45,734 nt of DNA from Chitinophagales bacterium. Lineage in GTDB: Bacteria; Bacteroidota; Bacteroidia; Chitinophagales; CAIOSU01. Within the stretch, counting starts at the first letter, position 1, and each line of letters starts with the position of its first letter. The notes beneath the pieces were generated by a model that saw nothing but the letters and a program-made list of their open reading frames with translations, did no database searches and was not told where the DNA came from. Below are positions 1-7,719 of this stretch, piece after piece. Location of the stretch: positions 1-45,734 of the forward strand of contig JAGYJT010000024.1 of the NCBI GenBank assembly GCA_018401955.1, given 5' to 3'. Made by a program: the position numbers and the translations under genes.

Positions 1-1028
1 TAGAGGAAGAATCAACAGCAAGTGTCCGAAAGATTGGAGGCACGGGTGTGCTGGCAACATTCGATAGCAAACAACCTGGGCCAACTATTATGATTAGGGG
101 CGATATTGATGCCTTGCCAATTGCCGAAACCAACCATTTTGAGCACCAATCAAAATCGCCAGGTGTATCTCATAAATGCGGGCACGATGGGCATACTACT
201 ATTTTATTAGGTTTGGCAATGTTGCTATCGGCACAACCTGTAAGAAAAGGTAAAGTAATACTGCTTTTTCAGCCAGCCGAAGAGAACGGCATGGGCGCAG
301 CAGCTGTAATTGCTGACGAGCAGTTTAAGACGGAAAGTATTGACTATGTATTTGCACTGCATAACCTGCCTGGCTTTGAAATGCACGAAATTGTGGTGAA
401 AGAACAGGAGTTTACCGGAAACGTGAAAAGCATTGTTTTAAAAATGACCGGTAAAACCGCCCATGCCGCTGAGCCTGAAAAAGGTTTTAACCCCAGCATG
501 GCCATTGCCGAGTTGTTTGGTTATGCTGATAAGGTTATAAACAACGAACCGGCATCTGACGATTTCTTTTTGATGACACCTGTATATGCTACATTGGGCG
601 ATTTGGCCTATGGCATTTCTGCTGGATATGGCGAGGTGCATTTCACCATCCGCAGTTGGTCAACAGATTTAATGGCGGAGCGCACTGATGGGGTAGTGGA
701 GTTTATGGAAAATACTTGTAAGAGGCACAACCTTAAAGCCGACATCTCATTTACGCAGGTTTTCCATGCAAACATTAATCATCCACAGGCGGTTGATGTG
801 GTGAGAAAAGCAGCTGCGCACAACAAGCTTAACCTTACCGAAACAGCGCATCCATTTAGGTGGGGCGAAGATTTTGGATTGTTTACCCAACAATATAAAG
901 GGGCCATGTTTGGCATAGGTGCTGGCCTTGCCTCGCCGGCCCTGCACAACCCCGATTATGATTTTCCTGATGAAATTACAGAGACGGGAATAGCCATGTT
1001 TTATCAAATAATCAATCAAATTACATAA
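1..1028 (+). CDS. M20 family amidohydrolase (5' end outside window)
   Basis: Zinc-dependent M20-type amidohydrolase that should release an acyl or peptidyl group from an amino-acid-like substrate. The frame stays open to the left edge (it reads EEESTASVRKIGGTG before the GTG at 48), so the gene is cut by the window and that GTG is an internal Val. Metal-site motifs are present in family order: RGDIDALP, then HKCGHDGHTT, then FQPAEE with the general-base Glu. A dimerisation-type insert follows (around GKTAHAAEP), and the C-terminal metal histidine region is ALHNPDYDFPDE. The alanine racemase start lies 2 bases after the stop, so the two are probably co-transcribed. Substrate cannot be read from sequence. 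A second, only distantly similar M20 gene lies at 14378-15574. Confidence 0.88.
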   Translation, partial: EEESTASVRKIGGTGVLATFDSKQPGPTIMIRGDIDALPIAETNHFEHQSKSPGVSHKCGHDGHTTILLGLAMLLSAQPVRKGKVILLFQPAEENGMGAAAVIADEQFKTESIDYVFALHNLPGFEMHEIVVKEQEFTGNVKSIVLKMTGKTAHAAEPEKGFNPSMAIAELFGYADKVINNEPASDDFFLMTPVYATLGDLAYGISAGYGEVHFTIRSWSTDLMAERTDGVVEFMENTCKRHNLKADISFTQVFHANINHPQAVDVVRKAAAHNKLNLTETAHPFRWGEDFGLFTQQYKGAMFGIGAGLASPALHNPDYDFPDEITETGIAMFYQIINQIT

Positions 1029-1030
1029 GT

Positions 1031-2185
1031 GTGTTCCAAACTTCTTACATAGAGCTTTCTGAGTCTGCCGTTAAAAACAACATTGAGTTTATTAAAAATT
1101 TCTTAGGTGATGGCGTTACTTTTTCGTCAGTAGTAAAAGGTAATGCCTACGGCCATGGTATTGCCCATTACTGTCCATTGGCGCACAAATACGGGGTACG
1201 GCATTTTAGTGTATTTAGCGCTCAAGAAGCGTTGCAAGTTACCCAAGCCTTACCCAACCATGAGTTTACGCTAATGATAATGGGGCAAATAGAAAATGCA
1301 GAACTTGAATGGGCCATTGAGCACCATGTAGAGTTTTACGTTTTTGAGCACGATAGATTGAATGCCGCCATAGCTGCTGCCAAGCAAGTAGGCAAAAAGG
1401 CCCTTATACACGTAGAGCTTGAAACAGGCATGAACCGTACTGGTTTTCCTGTGCAAGAGCTTACCGCTATTTTCAAAAAGATTGAAGCGAATTTGGATTG
1501 TGTGGAGGTGAAAGGTGTTTGTACACATTTAGCGGGTGCCGAAAACATTGCCAATTACAAACGCATAACGGATCAATTGAAAAGGTTTAAGCAGTATCAA
1601 ACCAAGCTGCATCCCTATCAATGGTTAAGTGCTAAAAAACATGTGGCCAGTTCATCGGCAACTATACGGTATTTAAGCTCTCAAATGGATTTGGTTCGGA
1701 TAGGGATTCTGCAATTTGGCTTCTTCCCTACGCAAGAAATATTCATACACTACAGTTCCAAACACAAGGTTAACGAAAGCCCGCTTAAGCGCATATTGAG
1801 CTGGAAAACCCGCGTGATGGCGGTAAAAACAGTTAAAGCGGGAGAGTTTATTGGCTACGGCACATCTTACTTTACCAATGGGGTAACCAAAATTGCGCTG
1901 ATACCGGTTGGCTATTCTTTTGGATATGGGCGGTCGTTAAGCAATCAAGGCAAAGTATTGATTAATGGTTCGCGATTTCAGGTGGCGGGCACGGTAAATA
2001 TGAGTATGCTAGCTGTAGATATTACCTCAGATGATAGCATCAAGAAAGGAGATGAAGTGGTATTGATTGGCAATCAAGGCGAACAAGAATTGTCGGTATC
2101 TTCTTTTAGCGATTTTAGTCAACAAATCAACTATGAGTTGCTAACGCGCCTACCACAAGATATTCCCAGAATGGTAGTAAAATAA
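1031..2185 (+). CDS. alr: Alanine racemase
   Basis: PLP-dependent interconversion of L- and D-alanine in the cytoplasm, supplying D-Ala for peptidoglycan. The 384-residue length is normal for stand-alone Alr; there is no fused MurF domain. The PLP lysine is K36 in VVKGNAYGHG. The second catalytic residue, a Tyr in the C-terminal beta domain, is visible in IGYGTSY. The substrate-binding stretch HVELETGMNRTGF and the Met-rich NMSMLAVD segment also fit. The start is a GTG 2 bases after the preceding stop; no in-frame ATG lies early enough to give a full N-terminal barrel, so GTG is preferred. Close coupling to an M20 amidohydrolase hints at shared use in amino-acid or peptidoglycan-fragment metabolism, but that is inference. 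Confidence 0.93.
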   Translation: MFQTSYIELSESAVKNNIEFIKNFLGDGVTFSSVVKGNAYGHGIAHYCPLAHKYGVRHFSVFSAQEALQVTQALPNHEFTLMIMGQIENAELEWAIEHHVEFYVFEHDRLNAAIAAAKQVGKKALIHVELETGMNRTGFPVQELTAIFKKIEANLDCVEVKGVCTHLAGAENIANYKRITDQLKRFKQYQTKLHPYQWLSAKKHVASSSATIRYLSSQMDLVRIGILQFGFFPTQEIFIHYSSKHKVNESPLKRILSWKTRVMAVKTVKAGEFIGYGTSYFTNGVTKIALIPVGYSFGYGRSLSNQGKVLINGSRFQVAGTVNMSMLAVDITSDDSIKKGDEVVLIGNQGEQELSVSSFSDFSQQINYELLTRLPQDIPRMVVK

Positions 2186-2313
2186 TTAAGGCTGACGTTT
2201 GCGATTTGCGTTAGCGGCCACGCTCCAAAATAATTGTCGTGGTTTGATGGGTTAATAAGGTGTTAAACACCTCCAAAAGATATAACTTGTAGCATAAAAT
2301 AAGCACTTTAACC

Positions 2314-3126
2314 ATGACTTACGAAACCTTAAGCCTACATATTGAAAACCATGTTGCCACCGTTAGCTTTAACAGGCCCGATAAGGCCAATGCCTTAAAT
2401 AAATTGGCGTGGAGCGAGCTGCAAACGGTATTTGATAACCTCGATACCAACCCTGATGCCCGGGTGGTGGTATTGCAAGGGGAGGGCAAGCACTTTTGCG
2501 CAGGCATTGACCTAGAGTTGCTAATGGCCATAAGGCAAGAAACCGCCGATGAATGTGAGGGGCGAGTGCGCGAAAAAATTAGGGGGTTTGTGAAAATGCT
2601 TCAAGCGCCAATAAACGCTATCGAAAACTGTAGCAAGCCTGTATTGGCCGCTATACACGGTGGTTGTATAGGTGGTGGGTTAGATATTGTGGCAGCTTGC
2701 GATATGCGCTACTGCACCGAAGATGCTTATTTTACCATTAAAGAAATTGACATGGGCATGGTGGCCGACCTGGGCAGCCTGCAACGCCTACCAAAGCTTA
2801 TAAGTGATGGTATGGCTCGCGAAATGGCATATACTGGCCGTAAGGTGCTTGGGCCCGAAGCTAAGGCTTGTGGCTTGGTAAACAGTACTTATGCTGATAG
2901 GGCAGTGTTGCTTGAAGCCGTAATGGGCATTGCCAATCAAATAGCCTCTAAGTCGCCGCTATCGGTTAGGGGTAGCAAAGAGATGCTGCGCTATAGCCGC
3001 GACCACAGCGTGGAAGATGGCTTGAACTATATTGCTACTTGGAATGCCGCGATGATTTTGTCAAACGACTTGAATGAAGCATTTATAAGCACCATGGAGA
3101 AACGCAAGCCCAATTTTAAAGATTAG
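2314..3126 (+). CDS. Enoyl-CoA hydratase/isomerase family, dienoyl-CoA isomerase-like
   Basis: Crotonase-fold CoA enzyme, 270 residues. The oxyanion-hole segments are HFCAGIDL (about 60-67) and GGCIGGGLD (about 116-124). The acidic residues D124, E144 (TIKEID) and D152 (MVADLGSLQRLP) have the same spacing (20 and 28) as the three catalytic acids of rat delta3,5-delta2,4-dienoyl-CoA isomerase (D176, E196, D204). The DLGSLQRLPK signature is also typical of that subgroup. Likely role: isomerising 3,5-dienoyl-CoA to 2,4-dienoyl-CoA during oxidation of unsaturated fatty acids. It stands alone between a 128-base and a 296-base gap. A generic hydratase remains possible but fits the acids less well. 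Confidence 0.85.
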   Translation: MTYETLSLHIENHVATVSFNRPDKANALNKLAWSELQTVFDNLDTNPDARVVVLQGEGKHFCAGIDLELLMAIRQETADECEGRVREKIRGFVKMLQAPINAIENCSKPVLAAIHGGCIGGGLDIVAACDMRYCTEDAYFTIKEIDMGMVADLGSLQRLPKLISDGMAREMAYTGRKVLGPEAKACGLVNSTYADRAVLLEAVMGIANQIASKSPLSVRGSKEMLRYSRDHSVEDGLNYIATWNAAMILSNDLNEAFISTMEKRKPNFKD

Positions 3127-3155
3127 GGGTGTTGTAGGTGCTGCTCTCTAAGCTC

Positions 3156-3186
3156 AACAACGCAATAGCTTCATTAAGACGTTGTT
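3156..3186 (+). terminator. Possible weak terminator hairpin after the crotonase
   Basis: AACAACG (3156-3162) pairs with CGTTGTT (3180-3186) around a 17-base loop, and a T-rich stretch follows about 10 bases later. The stem is short and AT-rich, so this is only a candidate. Confidence 0.25.
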
Positions 3187-3260
3187 TTGTGCTGGTTTTT
3201 TATTGCACTATATACCGATGAAACGCATCCAATCCCCATTAGGTGTTGTTTTTATTGGCA

Positions 3261-3288
3261 ATTCAACTTTCTGCAAAGTAGGTTGAAT
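3261..3288. promoter_or_regulatory. Inverted repeat upstream of the ACP operon
   Basis: ATTCAAC (3261-3267) and GTTGAAT (3282-3288) form a 7-base perfect inverted repeat, with an inner TTT/AAA pairing. It lies about 135 bases before the ACP start and about 100 bases before the putative promoter box. It could be an operator or only an RNA hairpin. The rest of the 296-base gap 3127-3422 shows no gene. Confidence 0.25.
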
Positions 3289-3389
3289 GTTTCTTCAATG
3301 GGCTTGCCTTAATTAAAGCATTGTGTTTTTTCAAAACCATTATGTTCAACTCGGGCCAATATAATATAGCATAAGCCCACGGAATATGT

Positions 3390-3397
3390 TAAATTTG
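3390..3397 (+). promoter_or_regulatory. Bacteroidota -7 box for the ACP/ketosynthase operon
   Basis: TAAATTTG is an exact TAnnTTTG match ending 25 bases before the ACP ATG. I see no clear TTG/TTTG -33 element at the usual distance, so this is a moderate call. Confidence 0.45.
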
Positions 3398-3422
3398 CAC
3401 ACTTCATTACTTTACTACTGAT

Positions 3423-3677
3423 ATGGAAGCGCTTACAACCGAACTAAAGGTAAAAATTGTTGATTTGCTTAATTTGCAGCACATTAAGCCAGAAGAAATT
3501 GGCGATGATGATTTGTTGTTTTCAGGTAAAATTGAGTTGGATTCTATTGATGCGCTTGAGTTGATTGTGTTGCTTGAGAAGGATTATGGCTTGAAAATTG
3601 CCAGCAAAGAAGAAGGAATCAAGATTTTTGAATCGGTGCGCAGTATAGCTGAATATATCACCAAAGCTAAGGGATAA
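3423..3677 (+). CDS. Acyl carrier protein
   Basis: 84-residue acidic four-helix carrier protein that would hold the growing acyl or polyene chain as a phosphopantetheine thioester. The attachment serine is S41 in ELDSIDALELIVLLEKDYG, the standard DSx motif at the start of helix 2. It is the first gene of an operon with a ketosynthase (7 bases downstream) and a chain-length factor. It is therefore likely a dedicated carrier for that pathway rather than the housekeeping AcpP, whose recognition sequence is normally DSLDTVE. It should need a phosphopantetheinyl transferase, which is not in the window. Confidence 0.9.
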   Translation: MEALTTELKVKIVDLLNLQHIKPEEIGDDDLLFSGKIELDSIDALELIVLLEKDYGLKIASKEEGIKIFESVRSIAEYITKAKG

Positions 3678-3684
3678 TTTTACC

Positions 3685-4893
3685 ATGCCCGCTAAAGTAT
3701 TTATAACCGGTGCTGGATTGGTTTCTGCGCTCGGCGTGGGCAAAGCAGCTAATATTGAAGCCTTAATGGCTGGCAATACTGGTATAGGTGCTATTAATTA
3801 TCTACAAACCATACATAAGGGCACCATACCAGCTGGCGAAGTAAAGCACAGCAATGCCGAGTTGTTTGCATTATGTGGTTTGCCTAATAATACTGCAGGA
3901 TATACCCGCACCACCTTACTTGGTCTGTTAGCAGCCAAAGAGGCCTTGCAACAATCTGGTACAAATGGCCGGGCTGTGCGCACTGGTTTTATATCGGCCA
4001 CTAGCGTGGGGGGCATGGGGGCTACCGAGTTGTTTTATCCAGCCTTTTTAAAAGATAGTAATGCTGGCAATATTGCCGATGTAGCTACCCACGATTGTGG
4101 CGACAGCACTGCGGTAATAGCTGCCGATATTGGTATTGCTGATTTTGTAACCACCATTAGCACTGCCTGTTCCTCATCGGCCAACAGTATTATGCTGGGT
4201 GCAAGGATGATAAAAATGGGCTTGCTCGATAGGGTAGTGGCGGGCGGTACCGATGGCTTAACCAAGTTTACCCTCAATGGTTTTAATAGTTTACAGATAC
4301 TGGACCATGAACTCTGCAAGCCATTTGATGAGCATAGAAAAGGTTTGAACTTGGGTGAGGGTGCCGGGTATATAGTGCTTGAGTCGGAAACATTGGCCAT
4401 GGAAGACCCTACTCGTATTCTTGGGCAGCTTTCTGGTTACGGTAATACCAACGATGCTTTCCACCAAACGGCGTCGTCGCCCGATGGTAAGGGCGCAGGG
4501 TTGGCCATTGAAAAAGCCTTTGCCGTGTCGGGCTTATTACCTGCGGATATTGATTATATAAACGTACACGGCACCGGTACCGAAAATAACGACCTAAGCG
4601 AAGGTTTGGCCATTGAGCGTATTTTTGGTAACCAAATACCCGTGTACAGTAGCACCAAGGCTTTTACGGGGCATACCTTGGCAGCAGCTGGTGGCGTTGA
4701 GGCAGTTATCTCGTTGTTTGCGCTACAGCACCAACTGGTTTTTCCTAACTTGCACTTTGCGGTGCCTATGAAAGAACTAAAGCAAGCACCACAAACCAAA
4801 CTTACCGGTGCTAGTATTAACCATATTCTATCCAATTCTTTTGGTTTTGGAGGCAATTGTTCTAGTTTAATCATTTCAAGGTACCAGGCATGA
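3685..4893 (+). CDS. Beta-ketoacyl-ACP synthase (KAS II-like), active subunit
   Basis: 402-residue condensing enzyme of the thiolase fold that would extend an ACP-bound chain using malonyl-ACP. The triad is complete: nucleophile C162 in ISTACSSSAN, H295 in NVHGTGTENND, and H330 with K325 in TKAFTGHTLAAAG. The C-terminal glycine-rich loop is NSFGFGGNCSS. It starts 7 bases after the ACP stop and overlaps the next gene by 4 bases (ATGA), so it is translationally coupled to the chain-length factor. KAS plus a Cys-less partner plus a private ACP is the core of the aryl-polyene/flexirubin-type and related type II PKS clusters. The product made here cannot be told from sequence. Confidence 0.92.
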   Translation: MPAKVFITGAGLVSALGVGKAANIEALMAGNTGIGAINYLQTIHKGTIPAGEVKHSNAELFALCGLPNNTAGYTRTTLLGLLAAKEALQQSGTNGRAVRTGFISATSVGGMGATELFYPAFLKDSNAGNIADVATHDCGDSTAVIAADIGIADFVTTISTACSSSANSIMLGARMIKMGLLDRVVAGGTDGLTKFTLNGFNSLQILDHELCKPFDEHRKGLNLGEGAGYIVLESETLAMEDPTRILGQLSGYGNTNDAFHQTASSPDGKGAGLAIEKAFAVSGLLPADIDYINVHGTGTENNDLSEGLAIERIFGNQIPVYSSTKAFTGHTLAAAGGVEAVISLFALQHQLVFPNLHFAVPMKELKQAPQTKLTGASINHILSNSFGFGGNCSSLIISRYQA

Positions 4894-5888
4894 TGTACAT
4901 ACGCGGCTTAGGGCATGTATCTGCTATGGCAGGTGGAAACCACTTGCCCGAGGAAGTTATGGTACCCAGTGGGCCGGTACATACCAGCATTGAACCTGAG
5001 TATCAAGATTATATAAACGGGCGGCTGTTGCGCAGAATGGCCCGTATTATTAAAATGAGCGTGGCTGCCTCAAGCATGGCTATTGCCGATGCCAGTGTGG
5101 CCCAATTGGATGCTATTATTACCGGTACCAGCCTCGGTTGCTCAGAAGATACCCATGAGTTTTTAAAAAGCCTTATTGCCGATAACGAAACACTATTGTC
5201 GCCCACGGCGTTTATCAAGTCTACGCACAACACCATTGGTGGCCAAATAGCGTTAATGGGCAATTACAATTGCTATAACATGACCTACGCCCATCGCTCG
5301 TTCTCCTTTGAGAGTGCTTTGCTCGATGGTGTATTGCAGCTTAATGAAGGCGCTAGCCACGTGCTGGTTGGTGGCATTGATGAAATTACCGAGGTAACCA
5401 CCAAGCTATTGCAACGGCAGGGATGTATTGAGGGTACAGCCAATCCCAAGGCGCCCAAAGGTGGTGAGGGTGCAGCGTTTTTGCTGCTGGGCAGCGAAGC
5501 GCACCAAGATAATTACGCCGTGCTTAATAAGGTTACCATATGCAACGATGCTGATGCTGCGCTGGCATTAAGCACTTTCTTGCAACACTTGCCAGTGCAG
5601 CTAGTACTTACAGGCGCCAATTCGCCAATAGAGTTTAGGGCAAGGTACTCCAAACCACTCAATGCTGTATTGCCCAATGCCGCAAAAGGATACTACAAGC
5701 CACTGTGTGGCGAGTACCATACCAGTGCAGGTTTGGCAAGTTTATTAGCTGCTTTGATGCTTAAAAACAATCATGTGCCCGCGTGGTCGGTTATTTCAGG
5801 CGAAGTACCGCAAACGTTGAGTAGCGTTTTGATATATAACCGGAACGAAAAAGATGGGCACTCATTTATCCACCTAAGCAAATGTTGA
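4890..5888 (+). CDS. Ketosynthase-like chain-length factor (no active-site Cys)
   Basis: 332-residue KAS paralogue, shorter than its active partner. At the nucleophile position it reads MTYAHRSFSF (131-140), so Cys is replaced by H135. The HGTGT histidine motif is absent, and the GHT motif is reduced to CGEYHTSAG. All three catalytic residues are therefore lost, as expected for a chain-length factor that dimerises with the real ketosynthase and shapes the product pocket. It overlaps the ketosynthase by 4 bases and the following deacetylase by 7 bases. This type of subunit is known from aryl-polyene clusters; assigning that pathway here is inference. Confidence 0.8.
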   Translation: MMYIRGLGHVSAMAGGNHLPEEVMVPSGPVHTSIEPEYQDYINGRLLRRMARIIKMSVAASSMAIADASVAQLDAIITGTSLGCSEDTHEFLKSLIADNETLLSPTAFIKSTHNTIGGQIALMGNYNCYNMTYAHRSFSFESALLDGVLQLNEGASHVLVGGIDEITEVTTKLLQRQGCIEGTANPKAPKGGEGAAFLLLGSEAHQDNYAVLNKVTICNDADAALALSTFLQHLPVQLVLTGANSPIEFRARYSKPLNAVLPNAAKGYYKPLCGEYHTSAGLASLLAALMLKNNHVPAWSVISGEVPQTLSSVLIYNRNEKDGHSFIHLSKC

Positions 5889-6658
5889 CCTTTTACCGTT
5901 TTTTGCAATTAATGATGGTATTGGCTACAGCTGTAATGGTATTTGCATGTCGCGAATATTTTTGGCCGCTTTGGTACATCGGTATCCCATTTGCGGTGTT
6001 TTTGATTTTGGTAGGGTTGGGTTCATATTTCATTTGGTCGGGGTTATTTGTAAAGGCTATTTTGCATGGCAGCCGAAAAGAACCGAAAATTGCCATCACT
6101 TTTGACGATGGCCCGCACCCAATACATACCCCAGCTATATTGAATGTTTTGAAGAAGTATAACGTAAAAGCCACCTTTTTTTGTGTCGGCGAGCGTATTG
6201 ATGAGCAGCTGGATATAATGAAGCAGACGATTGATGAAGGGCATATTGTAGGCAACCACTCGTGGCAGCATGGCCTTTGGTTCGATTTTAAAAGCGCCCA
6301 CAATATGCAGGTGGAAATAAACAGAACCAACCATATAGTGCAACAGCACACAGGTTTGTTACCTCACTTTTTTAGACCGCCATATGGTGTAACCAACCCA
6401 AATTTAGCAAAGGCCATAAAAAACACTAATATGGTTACCATTGGTTGGAGCTTACGCTCAATGGATACGGTGATAAAAAATGAGGATAGGTTGCTTAAAA
6501 GGATAACCAGCAAAATAAAAGCTGGCGATATTGTTTTGTTTCACGATACGCAAGCTGGCACGGTATCTGTATTGGAAGCATTTATCAATCATTGCCAACA
6601 TAAAGGCATACAGATTGTACCTTTGGATGAACTGATAGAAAAATCGGCGTATGAATAA
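5882..6658 (+). CDS. Membrane-anchored polysaccharide deacetylase (NodB domain)
   Basis: 258 residues. Two hydrophobic segments (about 6-22 and 30-56) anchor the protein, followed by a NodB/CE4 domain. Motif 1 is TFDDGP (73-78, with D75/D76 as base and metal ligand), motif 2 is NHSWQH (125-130, metal ligands H126 and H130), and motif 3 is RPPYG (165-169). It should hydrolyse an N-acyl (or O-acyl) group from a glycan or an amidated lipid at the membrane. Its position inside a ketosynthase operon, overlapping both neighbours by 7-8 bases, suggests it acts on the product or its carrier glycan rather than on general cell-wall sugar. That link is inference. Confidence 0.88.
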   Translation: MLTFYRFLQLMMVLATAVMVFACREYFWPLWYIGIPFAVFLILVGLGSYFIWSGLFVKAILHGSRKEPKIAITFDDGPHPIHTPAILNVLKKYNVKATFFCVGERIDEQLDIMKQTIDEGHIVGNHSWQHGLWFDFKSAHNMQVEINRTNHIVQQHTGLLPHFFRPPYGVTNPNLAKAIKNTNMVTIGWSLRSMDTVIKNEDRLLKRITSKIKAGDIVLFHDTQAGTVSVLEAFINHCQHKGIQIVPLDELIEKSAYE

Positions 6659-7099
6659 AGTTTTATTGATGCTAACCATATATCAGGCCCCAGCCGCGAT
6701 GGTAGTGGGTTGAAGGTGGCCATAAAAGCAGCCGTAACAGCGAGTGGCATAGCGGCAGCTGATATTGATACTATTTCGGCACATGGTACGGCTACCCCAT
6801 ACAACGATGAGATGGAAACCATCGCTTTTGACGACCTTGGTATGGGGAAGGTGCCAATAAACAGCCTCAAAGGATATTTTGGGCATACCTTAGGCGGTGC
6901 GGGCATGGTGGAAAGTATTATCAGCGCACATGCACAAAAAGGGCAGCAATTGATTAAAACCCTCGGTTATAGCGAGCATGGTGTAAGCAGGGATGTCAAT
7001 ATTATTAACCAAACTAAATCGTACCCGCTAAATACCTGCCTAAAAACGGCTTCAGGATTTGGTGGGTGCAATGCGGCTTTAATATTGCAACAACAATGA
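6651..7099 (+). pseudogene. Beta-ketoacyl synthase remnant (N-terminal half deleted)
   Basis: The original start is probably ATGAATAAAGTT at 6651, overlapping the deacetylase stop by 8 bases. In that frame translation runs only 20 codons to a TGA. The family sequence resumes in another frame at about 6668 with DANHISGPSRDGSG, the segment that normally lies about 240 residues into a KAS. It then continues through SAHGTATPYND and YFGHTLGGAG to GFGGCNAALIL. Both histidine motifs survive, but the whole N-terminal region with the nucleophile Cys is missing. This looks like an in-place, frame-shifting deletion of roughly 700 bases. Residual translation could begin at TTG 6710, but the product could not condense. 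An assembly collapse is the main alternative. Confidence 0.75.
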
Positions 7100-7677
7100 G
7101 TGTGCCAGCTAACATTTTTACACAGGTTTACATCGGCAAAGATGCAGTGCTGGTGAATGGTGTTGAAGTGTGCAAGAGCGCGGAAAACAATAACCTTAAG
7201 GATTTACTGAAAGGTTGGTATGCCGAGTTGGGTATTGAGTATCCGAAGTTCTTTAAAATGGACCATCTTAGCCAGCTGGCGTTTCTTGGAGCCGAGGTAT
7301 TGTTCAGGGATGCCGATGTAATAAAACAATATGCTAGCGATGAAATTGCCATCCTGCTATCCAATTCATCTGCCTCGCTAGATACAGACAAGCGTTATCA
7401 TGAAACGATATGCAGCGAAGAAGCTTGTTTTCCTAGCCCGGCAGTGTTTGTTTATACATTGCCTAGCATCATGTGCGGCGAAATTGCCATAAGGCATGGC
7501 ATACAAGGTGAGAACAATTTTTTTGTGTGCGAGCAATTTGATTTTTCCTTGCTAATGGAGCAAAGCGATTTGCTTTTCTCACAAACCAATACGCAAGTTT
7601 GCCTTGTAGGTTGGGTACAAGTAGATGGCAATGATTATGAGTTGATAATGTATCTGATAGAGCGGTCGAAACAATAA
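7096..7677 (+). CDS. Small ketosynthase-like protein of the PKS-type operon
   Basis: 193 residues from the ATG at 7096, which overlaps the stop of the KAS remnant (ATGA). This is preferred over an upstream in-frame start at 7066 because of that coupling. The pattern FVYTLPSIMCGEIAIRHGIQG resembles the stretch before the active site in KAS proteins (asparagine/serine then GEIA and GIxG), but no TACSS nucleophile motif and no HGT or GHT motifs follow. It looks like a half-size, non-catalytic thiolase-fold relative, probably a structural or accessory subunit of the cassette. It is the last gene of the operon; a convergent gene ends 42 bases later. Function is not known from sequence. Confidence 0.6.
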   Translation: MSVPANIFTQVYIGKDAVLVNGVEVCKSAENNNLKDLLKGWYAELGIEYPKFFKMDHLSQLAFLGAEVLFRDADVIKQYASDEIAILLSNSSASLDTDKRYHETICSEEACFPSPAVFVYTLPSIMCGEIAIRHGIQGENNFFVCEQFDFSLLMEQSDLLFSQTNTQVCLVGWVQVDGNDYELIMYLIERSKQ

Positions 7678-7719
7678 ATTGCTGTGGTAAATAGTAGCCA
7701 GCTGAGCACTTATGTTACA

